Source: Ramlibacter sp. PS4R-6 (GTDB taxonomy: Bacteria > Pseudomonadota > Gammaproteobacteria > Burkholderiales > Burkholderiaceae_C). Taken from it: a DNA stretch of 64,000 nt. The DNA is taken from contig NZ_JBBHKA010000001.1 of NCBI RefSeq assembly GCF_037572775.1, positions 3,410,001-3,474,000 on the forward strand, given 5' to 3'. The position numbers and the translations under genes were made by a program. This document shows, in pieces, positions 1 to 8,014 of the stretch (the stretch's first letter is position 1; each line of letters starts with the position of its first letter). The notes below the pieces were generated by a model. The model did no database searches. It was not told the DNA's origin and worked only from the letters and a program-made list of their open reading frames with translations.

Positions 1-973
1 GGTGCAGGCCCAGGCCCAGCCCGGCCGACGGCTCGCCCGCCGCGCGCGCCTGCTCGAACATGTCGAAGATGCGCTCGAGCGAGTCGCGCTCGATGCCGCG
101 GCCGGAATCCTTGACGCGGAATTCGACCCAGGGGGCGTCGACTTCCACGGTCAGCGAGATGTCGCCGCCGGGCGGCGTGAACTTGGCCGCGTTGAGCAGC
201 AGGTTGGAGACGGCCTGGACCAGGCGCACATGGTCGGCCACCAGGGGCACGTGCTGCGCCGGCTGGTGCACCGCGAGGCGGTGGCCATTGGACTCGATGG
301 CGCCCGACGCAATCTCCAGCGCGTGCACCACCACCTGCGCCACGGTGGTCGGTGCAGGCTGCAGCTGCAGCTTGCCGTTGGTGATGCGCGCGACGTCCAG
401 CAGGTCGTCCACGAGCCGCGTGAGGTGCGCCGTCTGGCGCCCGATGATGTCGGTGAGCCGCTCGGCCTGCGGCGTGGGGTACATGCGCCTGAGCACCGCC
501 GTGGCATTGCTGATGGGCGCCAAAGGGTTGCGCAGCTCGTGCGCCAGCGTGGCCAGCAGCTGGTCCTTGCGCGCGTTGAGCGCGCGCACCTCGTACTGGC
601 GCTTGCGCCCGCGCAGCGCCGAGCGCACCGCGCTCACCAGCGCCATGGTGCGCACGGGGCGTTCCAACAGCGTCACGTTGCCCAGGTATTCCACGGCGCG
701 CTGCGCTTCCACGGAGTCGGCGCCGCGCTTGGTCATGACGAGGATCGGCAGGTCCGACCACGGCTCCTGCGCGGCAAGGTACTCGGTGACGACGGTGAGT
801 ACCGGGCCGGCCAGCGCCTCTTCCATCACCAGCAGCGCACCGGTGCCGCGCTCGAGTTCGCTGCGCAGCTGCGCCGCACCGGAGACCGCCCGCGCCTCCA
901 ACTGCGAGCCGCGCAGCACGCGCTCGGCGACGGCGCCATCCCCGGCAGACATCGCATAGACCAGCACGCTCAT
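1..973 (-). CDS. sensor histidine kinase with N-terminal pseudo-receiver domain (3' end outside window)
   Basis: Cytoplasmic histidine kinase; the C-terminus runs off the left edge. Residues 1-120 resemble a receiver domain, but the usual phospho-Asp position reads VMEEA (Glu 51-52) and the conserved Lys-Pro is Arg-Pro (about 105-106), so it is probably a non-phosphorylatable pseudo-receiver. HisKA follows with ATLAHELRNP (His145), then a HATPase domain with N-box (LLLNAAKF) and a G-rich box (GLGLGL) at the edge. No membrane segment is seen. The ATG lies 4 nt after the stop of the KaiC-like gene, so the two are very likely cotranscribed. The upstream ATPase is the natural candidate for its regulator or input (inference). 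Confidence 0.9.
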   Translation of the reverse strand, partial: MSVLVYAMSAGDGAVAERVLRGSQLEARAVSGAAQLRSELERGTGALLVMEEALAGPVLTVVTEYLAAQEPWSDLPILVMTKRGADSVEAQRAVEYLGNVTLLERPVRTMALVSAVRSALRGRKRQYEVRALNARKDQLLATLAHELRNPLAPISNATAVLRRMYPTPQAERLTDIIGRQTAHLTRLVDDLLDVARITNGKLQLQPAPTTVAQVVVHALEIASGAIESNGHRLAVHQPAQHVPLVADHVRLVQAVSNLLLNAAKFTPPGGDISLTVEVDAPWVEFRVKDSGRGIERDSLERIFDMFEQARAAGEPSAGLGLGLH

Positions 974-977
974 TCGC

Positions 978-2468
978 TCAGGTCTCCGTGCCGTCCTTCG
1001 CACGCGTTCCCGTCTGCACCGGAACGCCCGTGAGAAGCCCGCGGTAGCCGCGCAGCACCGGGCCGACCTGGATGCCGCCCTTGCCCAGCGAGAACGCGCG
1101 GATGGTGCGCTCGTGCGCGCTGCCGCGCTTTTTGAACACCGAGATGGCCTGCTGAATCTCGCCGTCGTTCTCGAAGTAGCGCAGGATCAGCACGTTATCG
1201 GCCACGTAGCTGGCGTCCATCGCCGACGACATGCTGCCGCCCAGCATGCCCTGCTGCACGGCCACCAGGATCGTCAGCACGCGGTGCTGGCCCAGGAAAG
1301 TCAGCAGCTCGTGCAGGTGCGTGGTGAGGAAGCGCTCGTCGGGCACCGCGTTGAGGTAGCCGTTGAGGCTGTCGATCACCACCACCTTCACGCCCGCGTC
1401 GACACTGGCGCGCACGGCAGCGGCGAACTGGCCGGGCGACAGCTCCGCGGGGTCGATCTGCTGCACGGTGAGGCAATCGTCCTGGAGGGCTTGGCGAAGC
1501 GGCATGCCCAACCCATCGGCGCGGTGCAGCATGTTGCTGGCCGATTCCTCGAACAGGAACATCGCCGCCCGCTGCTTGCGCTGGCACGCCGCCACGACGA
1601 ACTGCGTCGCCAGGGTGGACTTGCCCGTGCCCGGCGGGCCGACGACCAGCGTGCTGGTGCCCTCCTCGATGCCGCCGCCCAGCAGTTGGTCGAGCTGCAT
1701 CACACCGGTGGAGAACTGGCTGCGGTCCTGCAGCACGCGCGATTCCGCAGCCACCAGGCGCGGATGGACGACCATGCCGCCCCGCGCCAGGTTGTAGTCG
1801 TGCAGGCCTCCCGCCACCTCGCGGCCGCGGTGCTTGACGATGCGCATCTGCCGGCGCTCGGCGCCGTAGGCCTGAACGGTGTGCGACAGCTGGATCACCC
1901 CGTGCGCGATGCTGCGCACCTGCAGGTCGCCGGCGATCGATGCCGTGCGGTCGTCCAGCAGCAGCACCGTGCAGTGCCGCGTGGAGAAGAACTGCTTGAG
2001 CGCCAGCACCTGGCGGCGGTAGCGCAGCGGCGATTCGGCCAGCAGCTGCAGTTCGGACAGCGAATCGAGCACCACGCGCACCGGCTTGCGCTCCTCCACC
2101 ACCGACAGGATGGTCTTGAGCGTGTCGACCATCTCCACCTCGGAGGGATGGAACATGGCGTACTGGTCTTCGCGCAGCAGCACTTCCTCGGTGGGCAGCA
2201 CCTCGTGGATGTGGATGCCCTTCAGGTCCCAGCCGTGCGACTCGGCGACGGAGCGCAGCTCCTCGATGTTCTCGGCGAGGGTGATGTAGACCACCTCCTC
2301 GCCGTTGCGCGCCCCTTCCATCAGGAACTGCAGGCCCGAGGTCGTCTTGCCCGCGCCGGGCTCGCCTTCGAGGAGATAGATGCGATGCGCCGTGAGCCCG
2401 CCGCCGAGGATGTCGTCGAGTCCGGGCACGCCCGAAGAAAGGATTTCGCGCCTTTGCGCACCGCCCAT
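978..2468 (-). CDS. KaiC-like tandem RecA-type ATPase
   Basis: Double KaiC/RadA-type ATPase of 496 aa. The first ATPase domain has Walker A GEPGAGKTT at 35-43 and Walker B-like VVLDSLSEL around 132-140. The second has GPPGTGKST at 277-285, FLFEES (a catalytic Glu pair) and a VVVIDSLN strand. Domain one has LAEN where KaiC has a Glu pair, so the halves may differ in activity. The ATG at 2468 was chosen because GGGAA precedes it and homology starts there; an in-frame ATG at 2561 would only add an unrelated leader. It is followed 4 nt later by a histidine kinase. Members of this family act in signalling or timing; a circadian role here is speculation, since no KaiA or KaiB is seen. Confidence 0.9.
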   Translation of the reverse strand: MGGAQRREILSSGVPGLDDILGGGLTAHRIYLLEGEPGAGKTTSGLQFLMEGARNGEEVVYITLAENIEELRSVAESHGWDLKGIHIHEVLPTEEVLLREDQYAMFHPSEVEMVDTLKTILSVVEERKPVRVVLDSLSELQLLAESPLRYRRQVLALKQFFSTRHCTVLLLDDRTASIAGDLQVRSIAHGVIQLSHTVQAYGAERRQMRIVKHRGREVAGGLHDYNLARGGMVVHPRLVAAESRVLQDRSQFSTGVMQLDQLLGGGIEEGTSTLVVGPPGTGKSTLATQFVVAACQRKQRAAMFLFEESASNMLHRADGLGMPLRQALQDDCLTVQQIDPAELSPGQFAAAVRASVDAGVKVVVIDSLNGYLNAVPDERFLTTHLHELLTFLGQHRVLTILVAVQQGMLGGSMSSAMDASYVADNVLILRYFENDGEIQQAISVFKKRGSAHERTIRAFSLGKGGIQVGPVLRGYRGLLTGVPVQTGTRAKDGTET

Positions 2469-2552
2469 GTTTGCGTTCCCGGTTCGATCGGCGCAACCCT
2501 CCACAAGACAGATGCGGGAGGCGGCGGATACCTGCGACTGTAGCGCAGGGCT

Positions 2553-2585
2553 GCTCTGCAATAGGGCCTTGCGCCGTTGCAGAGC
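2553..2585. other. intergenic inverted repeat (9-bp stem)
   Basis: A perfect 9-bp stem (GCTCTGCAA / TTGCAGAGC) with a 15-nt loop lies between the SDR gene stop and the KaiC-like gene start. There is no U-tract, so it is not a standard intrinsic terminator; it could be a processing or attenuation hairpin. Confidence 0.35.
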
Positions 2586-2592
2586 TGGAGGA

Positions 2593-3372
2593 CTAGAACT
2601 TTGTGTAGCCGCCGTCGATGAGGAACTGTTCGCCGGTCGCGTACGCCGACGCGTCGCTGGCCAGGTACACCGCGATGCCGCCGAAATCCTCGATCGTGCC
2701 CCAGCGCCGCGACGGGATGCGCGGCAGCACGGCGTCGGCGAACTTGGAATTGCCGATCGAGCGCTCGGTCATGTCGGTTTCGATCCAGCCCGGGAGGATC
2801 GAGTTGACGCGGATCCTGTGGCGCGCCAGTTCGACGGCGAGCGCGCGCACCATCGACGTCACCGCGCCCTTCGACGCGCCGTAGTGGCTGTTGCGCGCGG
2901 CGCCTTCGACGGCGGCCGTGCTGGCTGTCGCGACGAGCGAGCCGCCCTGGCCGCGCTCGATCATGTGGCGCGCCGCGGCGCGGAAGGTGAGGAACACGCC
3001 TTCGACGTTCACGCGCTGCACGCGGCGGAATTCGTCGAGGGTCATGTCCTGCAATTGCGTGCCCTTGCTGGAGACGCCGGCGTTGGCGAAGACAGCATTC
3101 ACGGTGCCGCCGAGCGCCTGCACGGATTGCGCGAAGGTGGATTCGACCTGCGCTTCGTCACCGACGTCGCACACAAAAGCTTGGACGCGCTTGGCATCGC
3201 CGCATTCGGCGGCGAGCTTCTCCTTGGCGGCTTGCGTCTTGGCGGCATTGCTGCCCCAGATCGCGACCGCGGCGCCTGAAGCGAGCAGCGCGCTGGCCAT
3301 GCCGAGGCCGATGCCGCCGTTGCCGCCGGTGACGATCGCCGTGCGATTGGATAAGTCAAAAGGGTGGTACAC
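2593..3372 (-). CDS. SDR family NAD(P)-dependent oxidoreductase
   Basis: Classical short-chain dehydrogenase/reductase of 259 aa. It has the nucleotide-binding TGGNGGIG at 15-22, NAG at 97-99, catalytic Ser151, Tyr164 and Lys168 (YGASK), and a C-terminal DGGYT motif typical of the 3-oxoacyl-ACP reductase/glucose dehydrogenase branch. The GTG at 3372 is taken as start because GGGAG sits 7 nt upstream and it leaves the normal short N-terminus; the longer reading frame upstream has no family similarity. Transcribed divergently from the RTX protein gene. The substrate cannot be told from the sequence. Confidence 0.9.
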   Translation of the reverse strand: MYHPFDLSNRTAIVTGGNGGIGLGMASALLASGAAVAIWGSNAAKTQAAKEKLAAECGDAKRVQAFVCDVGDEAQVESTFAQSVQALGGTVNAVFANAGVSSKGTQLQDMTLDEFRRVQRVNVEGVFLTFRAAARHMIERGQGGSLVATASTAAVEGAARNSHYGASKGAVTSMVRALAVELARHRIRVNSILPGWIETDMTERSIGNSKFADAVLPRIPSRRWGTIEDFGGIAVYLASDASAYATGEQFLIDGGYTKF

Positions 3373-3443
3373 GTCACAACTCCCGAAGCGCTGCAATCGT
3401 ACAGTCCGCCCACCCAGAAGACCAACAAAGGGACGGAGGACGG

Positions 3444-4892
3444 ATGGATTCCGCTCACACGCTCGTCGCGCAGCTGTACGTCGCCATGTTCGGGCGCGCG
3501 CCCGATGCCGAAGGGCTGGCTTATTGGTCGGCCTCCGGCCGATCGCCCCAGGAAATCGCCGATGCCATGTTCGGCACCGCAGCCGCGCGGGCCTACTACC
3601 CGACACACCAGAGCGACGCGCAGGTGATCTTCGCGTTCTACGCGAACGTGTTGGGGCGGGTGACCGATCTCGAGGGCCTTGAATTCTGGCTCGCAAGGTT
3701 CGCGGCGCCCGGGGCGACACGCACGGGCGTGCTCCTCGAGATGATCGATGTGGTGACCCACTACGACGGGACGGATCCCGCGGGGCTGCAGAGCGCGGCG
3801 CTGTTCCGCAATCGCTGCGACGCCGCCCTGTACTACGGCGAAAGCGGCGGTTCCATCAGCTTCGCAAGCGACGTGCTCGCCAACGTCACGTCGGACCCGG
3901 CTTCGGTGACCACTGCGCGCAACGCGACGGATTGGCTGGCGGACCGCGAAGTGGATGCGTACGGCCTGCAGGACATCTACCTCGCCAACATCTATCGCAA
4001 CCCCGTCGTCCGGAACGTGATGGACGGCGCGACACTCACCATCGCCGACGGCGGGTTGATGAGCCTTGTCGAGGTGCATCCGCAGGATGCGGCGTCGGCC
4101 GTCACCTTCTCGGCCAACCTCGACATCCAATCGAACTGGGATTTCACGCTCTATGTGAGCGGCTTCGAACGCGTGAACCTCATGCTGGCGGATCCGCCCT
4201 ACTACACGACCCACGAGGTCACCATCGCTTCCGGGCACCTCGAGCGGCTGTCGGTTTCCGGCCGCGACCTGCTGCACCTGGGGACCGCGGAGCACCCCGT
4301 CGACGCCGCCGTCATCGACGCTTCGGGTTTCGTGGGCATGGTCGCCGCGTACATGGCGCCGGACACCCGCCTGGTCGGCGGCGCGGGGAACGACAAGCTT
4401 TTTGCATACAGCGGTACAGGCGCAGCGGTCGAAGGGGGTGCAGGCGACGACGTGCTGTATGCCCGCGGGCCGACCATCCTCGTGGGCGGAGAAGGCGCGG
4501 ACCATTTCTGGCTGACCTCGTACTTCGGACGCGAGAGGCCGTCCGTCGTCGCCGATTTCCAGCCCGGCATCGACAAGCTCGACCTGGAATACATGGTGCG
4601 CTTGCCGGATGACGCATGGTGGAACGGTCCGCTCGATGCGCAGACGTGGTTCCCTTCGCGTCTCGTCCTTCCCGATGGCTCCAGCTTTGGCGCCTACCTG
4701 GACGCGGCCGCCACCAAGGCGCCCAACTATTCGGCCCTGCAATGGTTCGAGTACGACGGCGACACCTACTTGGTCATCGACAGCAGCAAGGAGGCGACCT
4801 TCCAGGACCGCAGCGATCGCGTGGTGAAACTGGTGGGGCTGGTGGACCTGGGCGCGCTCGGCTACGACGTGGAAGACCGGATGTTCGGTTGA
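3444..4892 (+). CDS. DUF4214 domain protein with RTX-type calcium-binding repeats
   Basis: Protein of 482 aa, probably exported. Residues 1-110 hold two DUF4214-like units (YVAMFGRAPDAEGLAYW; YANVLGRVTDLEGLEFW). A beta-rich middle follows, then degenerate RTX nonapeptides at about 312-356 (GGAGNDKLF, GGAGDDVLY, GGEGADHFW) and a serralysin-like stretch DFQPGIDKLDL. There is no Sec signal peptide, as expected for type I secretion with a C-terminal signal. No ABC transporter, membrane-fusion protein or TolC-like gene is nearby, so the exporter must be encoded elsewhere. GGAGG precedes the ATG. Function unknown; surface-layer or extracellular proteins of this build are common. Confidence 0.88.
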   Translation: MDSAHTLVAQLYVAMFGRAPDAEGLAYWSASGRSPQEIADAMFGTAAARAYYPTHQSDAQVIFAFYANVLGRVTDLEGLEFWLARFAAPGATRTGVLLEMIDVVTHYDGTDPAGLQSAALFRNRCDAALYYGESGGSISFASDVLANVTSDPASVTTARNATDWLADREVDAYGLQDIYLANIYRNPVVRNVMDGATLTIADGGLMSLVEVHPQDAASAVTFSANLDIQSNWDFTLYVSGFERVNLMLADPPYYTTHEVTIASGHLERLSVSGRDLLHLGTAEHPVDAAVIDASGFVGMVAAYMAPDTRLVGGAGNDKLFAYSGTGAAVEGGAGDDVLYARGPTILVGGEGADHFWLTSYFGRERPSVVADFQPGIDKLDLEYMVRLPDDAWWNGPLDAQTWFPSRLVLPDGSSFGAYLDAAATKAPNYSALQWFEYDGDTYLVIDSSKEATFQDRSDRVVKLVGLVDLGALGYDVEDRMFG

Positions 4893-4977
4893 AGGAAGGA
4901 GCTAGCGCGTCCCTCGACGCGCGGGGAAACGCGTGCAGCCCAAAACCGGACCCTGCGGACGGCCTTGAGGGATTTCG

Positions 4978-5787
4978 TCAATCGCCTCCACCTCCGCACC
5001 CACCGCCGCCACACCCACCGTCTCCCCCGCCATCCGCCCCACTCCCATCCGACGACTCCGCGCCCCCGAAGCTACCCGCGTCCCCACCGAACGCCCCGCC
5101 GTCCCCGAAGTCCGTGCCGCAATACGCGAACCCCACCGACCCATCCGCCTTGCGGTTGATGTCGTGGCAATCGGGCACGTACTTGAACCCGTTCTCGATC
5201 GCGAGCTTCGTGTCCAGCGCGAAGAGCAACGGCAGGCGCGTCGGCAACCTCGGGTTGATCGCTTCGTCCTTGCAGGCCCAGTACCACGCACGGCGCAAAC
5301 CGTCGTTGCGCCTGGGTTCACCGCCCAGCGCTTCGGCGGGCGTGTGGTGCAGGAACCAGCCCAGCGCCGTGTTGCACCAGTGGCGGTAGGCCTGCGTGTG
5401 CAGGATGAACTCGTGCCACATGGAGTCGACCACGCGCGAAGGCATGCTGACGAACTGGCGCTTGCTGCGGCTGCAGGCCAGGAAGTACTGCCGCAGGCCG
5501 CGCTCCACGAGCTCCGCATCCTTCTGCGACAGGTGCGGGTAGGCCTTGCGCAGCTTCATCTTGAGGTATTGCGGCAGCGCGCTTTCGCGGATGATGCGTT
5601 CGCGCCGCCAGCGCTGCCAGCCGTAGGCGGCCGCGCCCGCGATCACCGACAGGATGAAGGGGAAGCCCCAGCTGGGGCCGGCGCGCCACCACCCGTTGGC
5701 GGCGCCGGTGACGACGACGATCCACGTGAAAAACAGCAGCCACGGCAGCGCCCGCGCCACACGCAGCGAAATGGCAAGTCGGCCCAT
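4978..5787 (-). CDS. glycine-rich domain (GRDP-like) membrane protein
   Basis: Protein of 269 aa with two probable membrane segments near the N-terminus (about 13-30 and 42-58). The cytoplasmic core carries MPSRVVDSMWHEFILHT and YVPDCHD, hallmarks of glycine-rich-domain-containing-like proteins, and the last 40 residues are almost all Gly, Ser, Asp and Cys. GGGAG precedes the ATG. Biochemical role unknown. It is transcribed divergently from the flavin-type gene at 5902. Confidence 0.75.
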   Translation of the reverse strand: MGRLAISLRVARALPWLLFFTWIVVVTGAANGWWRAGPSWGFPFILSVIAGAAAYGWQRWRRERIIRESALPQYLKMKLRKAYPHLSQKDAELVERGLRQYFLACSRSKRQFVSMPSRVVDSMWHEFILHTQAYRHWCNTALGWFLHHTPAEALGGEPRRNDGLRRAWYWACKDEAINPRLPTRLPLLFALDTKLAIENGFKYVPDCHDINRKADGSVGFAYCGTDFGDGGAFGGDAGSFGGAESSDGSGADGGGDGGCGGGGCGGGGD

Positions 5788-5901
5788 TGCATCGGCTCCC
5801 CGGACTCCTCCGTCCGCAAGCGATGTTGAAAGACGCCCGATGCGCGGTCAAGCCCGCGACTGCGCGGCGCCGAATTCGAAAATAATGGGCCAGGAGGTCC
5901 C

Positions 5902-6462
5902 ATGAGCGAAGCCCCCAACCTGCGCCGCGCCGACAGGCAGATGCCCGACGACGAGGCCTGGAACGCGCTGCGGTCCGCGTACTGCGGCCGGGTCGCGACG
6001 GCCAGCGCCTCCGGCGAGCCCTACGTGTGCCCGATGCTGTTCGTCGTGAAGGGCGGCGAGATCTGGTTCCACAACACGCACGCCGAGGGGCACCTTCGGC
6101 GCAACGTCGACCAGAACGCCCGCGCGTGTTTCGAGGTGGACGACCCGGGCGAAGTGTTCGCGTACGGCCGCTTCGCCTGCGACACGGGGCTGGCCTATCG
6201 CAGCGTCGTGGCGTACGGCGCAGTGCGCATCGTCGACGAAGCCGAAGCGAAAGCCGGGTTCTTCGACGCGCTGATGGCACGCTACTACCCCACCGACCCG
6301 GACCGCCCGCGCGGCTTCTACCCGCGCCTGGACGGAGTCACCGTCTATGCGATTGCCGTGGAGCGCATCACGGGCAAGCAGACGGTGCTCCCAGCCGCCG
6401 AAGACTTGTGGCCGGCGCGAGACCGCACGCAGACACCCGGGGCCCGCCCGCCCGCCGGCTAA
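5902..6462 (+). CDS. pyridoxamine 5'-phosphate oxidase-family FMN-binding protein
   Basis: Split-barrel flavin-binding fold protein of 186 aa, resembling the NimA/PPOX group: an N-terminal RVATAS..GEPYVCPM strand pair, then LFVVKGGEIWFHNTHAEGHL and CFEVDD. Such proteins bind FMN or F420 and reduce small molecules or act as stress proteins; the substrate here is unknown. A strong AGGAGGT sits just before the ATG. No operon partner. Confidence 0.85.
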   Translation: MSEAPNLRRADRQMPDDEAWNALRSAYCGRVATASASGEPYVCPMLFVVKGGEIWFHNTHAEGHLRRNVDQNARACFEVDDPGEVFAYGRFACDTGLAYRSVVAYGAVRIVDEAEAKAGFFDALMARYYPTDPDRPRGFYPRLDGVTVYAIAVERITGKQTVLPAAEDLWPARDRTQTPGARPPAG

Positions 6463-6514
6463 GGGATTCCAGCCCAACCCGACAAGGCCGAAGGCGTGCT
6501 GGCCTAGCGCCTCT

Positions 6515-6952
6515 TCAGCCCTGCGGCGGCGCGTTCACCGCCCCGCCGCTCACCATCCATGGCGTGCCGAATTTGTCGACGCACATGCCGAAACCATTGG
6601 CCCAGAACGTCGGGCCCCAGGGCATGAAGGTCTGGCCGCCGTCGGCGAGCATGTCGAACTTCTTCTTCGCTTCCTCGGGCGTGTCGTAGAAGAGCGAAAG
6701 CGAGAAGCCCTGCATCGGCTTGTGCTGGCCCTTGGGCGAGTCGCTGGCCATCAGGTTGCGGCCGTCGATGAGGATGTGCGCATGCATGATGCGGTCCATG
6801 TCGCCGGGGCCGCAGTGGGCCGGGTCCTGGGGCACGGGCGATTCGCCGTACTTCATCATCGCCAGCAGCTTGCCGCCGGTGACGCGCTCGTAGAAGCGCA
6901 TGGCCTCGGCGCAGTTGCCGTCGAAGAACAGGTAGCTGTCGAGCATGGGCAT
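6515..6952 (-). CDS. VOC family (PhnB-like) protein
   Basis: Protein of 145 aa of the vicinal-oxygen-chelate/glyoxalase superfamily, PhnB-like subgroup: YLFFDGNCAEAMRFYERV at the start, a MHAHI beta strand in the middle and a DKFGTPWMV end. The ATG at 6952 is preceded by AGGAG at normal distance; the longer frame to 7060 lacks homology. Catalytic function cannot be assigned; many members are metal-free or of unknown activity. Confidence 0.88.
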   Translation of the reverse strand: MPMLDSYLFFDGNCAEAMRFYERVTGGKLLAMMKYGESPVPQDPAHCGPGDMDRIMHAHILIDGRNLMASDSPKGQHKPMQGFSLSLFYDTPEEAKKKFDMLADGGQTFMPWGPTFWANGFGMCVDKFGTPWMVSGGAVNAPPQG

Positions 6953-7035
6953 GGATTTCTCCTGGGTTGGTTCCGGGGGCAAGGCGCCCTCCACCCCCAC
7001 GACGTGCGAAGCCCCACGGAATCGACACGACCTTC

Positions 7036-7041
7036 TACCAT
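7036..7041 (+). promoter_or_regulatory. -10-like TACCAT, 6 nt before start (predicted leaderless)
   Basis: TACCAT followed by exactly 6 nt and then the GTG start at 7048. There is no ribosome binding site. Transcription would begin on the start codon. No clear -35. Confidence 0.45.
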
Positions 7042-7047
7042 CGGGGC

Positions 7048-7356
7048 GTGGACAAGACAACGAAGGACCCGCGGCGCCCCGTGCTCATCGGCGGCGTCTG
7101 CCTGCTGGGCGCCAGCGCGGCCCTCTACGTAGCGGCGTTGCTGCTGGCCGCCGCAACCCATCCCGGCCTGCGCGAAGCCGCCGGCGCCTTCCGGGCGCTC
7201 AGCCCCTGGGTGCTGCTGGCCGGCGTGCTGCTGACGGTGCTCTACTTCGTGGTCAACCGATTGGCCGATGCGCCCACGCAGCGGCAACCCGATTCGATGC
7301 TGTACGAGGAAGGCGAGACGACGACGATGGAAGAGCCGCCGCCGCGCGACCGCTAG
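7048..7356 (+). CDS. small two-TM membrane protein
   Basis: Predicted 102-aa inner-membrane protein with two hydrophobic segments (about 11-33 and 48-68) and an acidic, Thr-rich tail. GTG is chosen as start because a TACCAT box lies exactly 6 nt upstream, the same layout as at 12749 and 62867. An upstream ATG at 6967 would add a Pro/Arg-rich leader inside the region upstream of the divergent VOC gene. Its stop codon overlaps the stop of the convergent Mrr-like gene (shared CTAG). No family recognised. Confidence 0.6.
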   Translation: MDKTTKDPRRPVLIGGVCLLGASAALYVAALLLAAATHPGLREAAGAFRALSPWVLLAGVLLTVLYFVVNRLADAPTQRQPDSMLYEEGETTTMEEPPPRDR

Positions 7357-7868
7357 CGCTGCCCCACCAGCTCGACGAGCTTCCCGCCATCGACCAGTTG
7401 CACGTCCGTGCCCTGGACGAACGCACGGGCGTCCTCGCTGAACGTGCCCGCGGTGACCAGGAAGGCGCCGCTGGCCCCGCGGCTGTCCATCTCCATGTAC
7501 AGCTCGCGGACTGCGGAGGCCGGCACCTTGTAGGTCTGCCAGTGCGTGCACTGCGCGATGTAGAACTCGCCGTCGCGGCGCAGCTCCATGTCGACGCCGC
7601 CTTCCAGGTCCGGCCCGTGCAGTTCCCGCACCTCGTAGCCCTGCGCGCGGAACGCGTCGCCCACGACGATCTGGAATTCACGCAGAGACAGCGCGGCGAA
7701 GGCATCGGCGCTGCGCGACGCGCTGACGACGCGCGCGAGCCGCACGCGGTAGCGGCGGCGCAGGAAGGCCGACAGCGCGAACAGCAGCACGAAGGCGGCG
7801 ACGACGATGGCGCCGTCGGCCCACCACGGGCCCGGCAACGTCTCCACCCAATCCGGGGCGTGGTTCAT
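7353..7868 (-). CDS. membrane-anchored Mrr-like restriction-endonuclease-fold protein
   Basis: Protein of 171 aa: one N-terminal membrane helix (about 17-37), then a PD-(D/E)XK Mrr-type domain with EFQIVVGDAFRAQGYEV, GGVDMEL (Asp93) and YIAQCTHWQ. The usual active-site Q-x-K is Q-C-T here (Thr108 replaces Lys), so nuclease activity is doubtful. Membrane-tethered Mrr_cat proteins are widespread and poorly understood. The ATG at 7868 gives the TM anchor its normal position; no strong ribosome binding site is seen. Confidence 0.75.
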   Translation of the reverse strand: MNHAPDWVETLPGPWWADGAIVVAAFVLLFALSAFLRRRYRVRLARVVSASRSADAFAALSLREFQIVVGDAFRAQGYEVRELHGPDLEGGVDMELRRDGEFYIAQCTHWQTYKVPASAVRELYMEMDSRGASGAFLVTAGTFSEDARAFVQGTDVQLVDGGKLVELVGQR

Positions 7869-8014
7869 CGGACTTCGGGCATTGCGCCCCCTCCCCTCCA
7901 ATGGGCGCAATCTAGCTCACGTTGGCATGCAACCCAATGGCGGCGTGCGGCCGCGTTGCGGCGCAGTCACACGCGCGGCGGCTTCTTTCGGTAGAAAGTT
8001 CGAACCGTGCAGTC

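Noticed and set aside
1113..2543. A 476-codon open frame on the plus strand across the KaiC-like gene
   Set aside because: It is antisense to a gene with clear motifs and encodes His/Arg/Ala-rich nonsense, the usual shadow in very GC-rich coding DNA.
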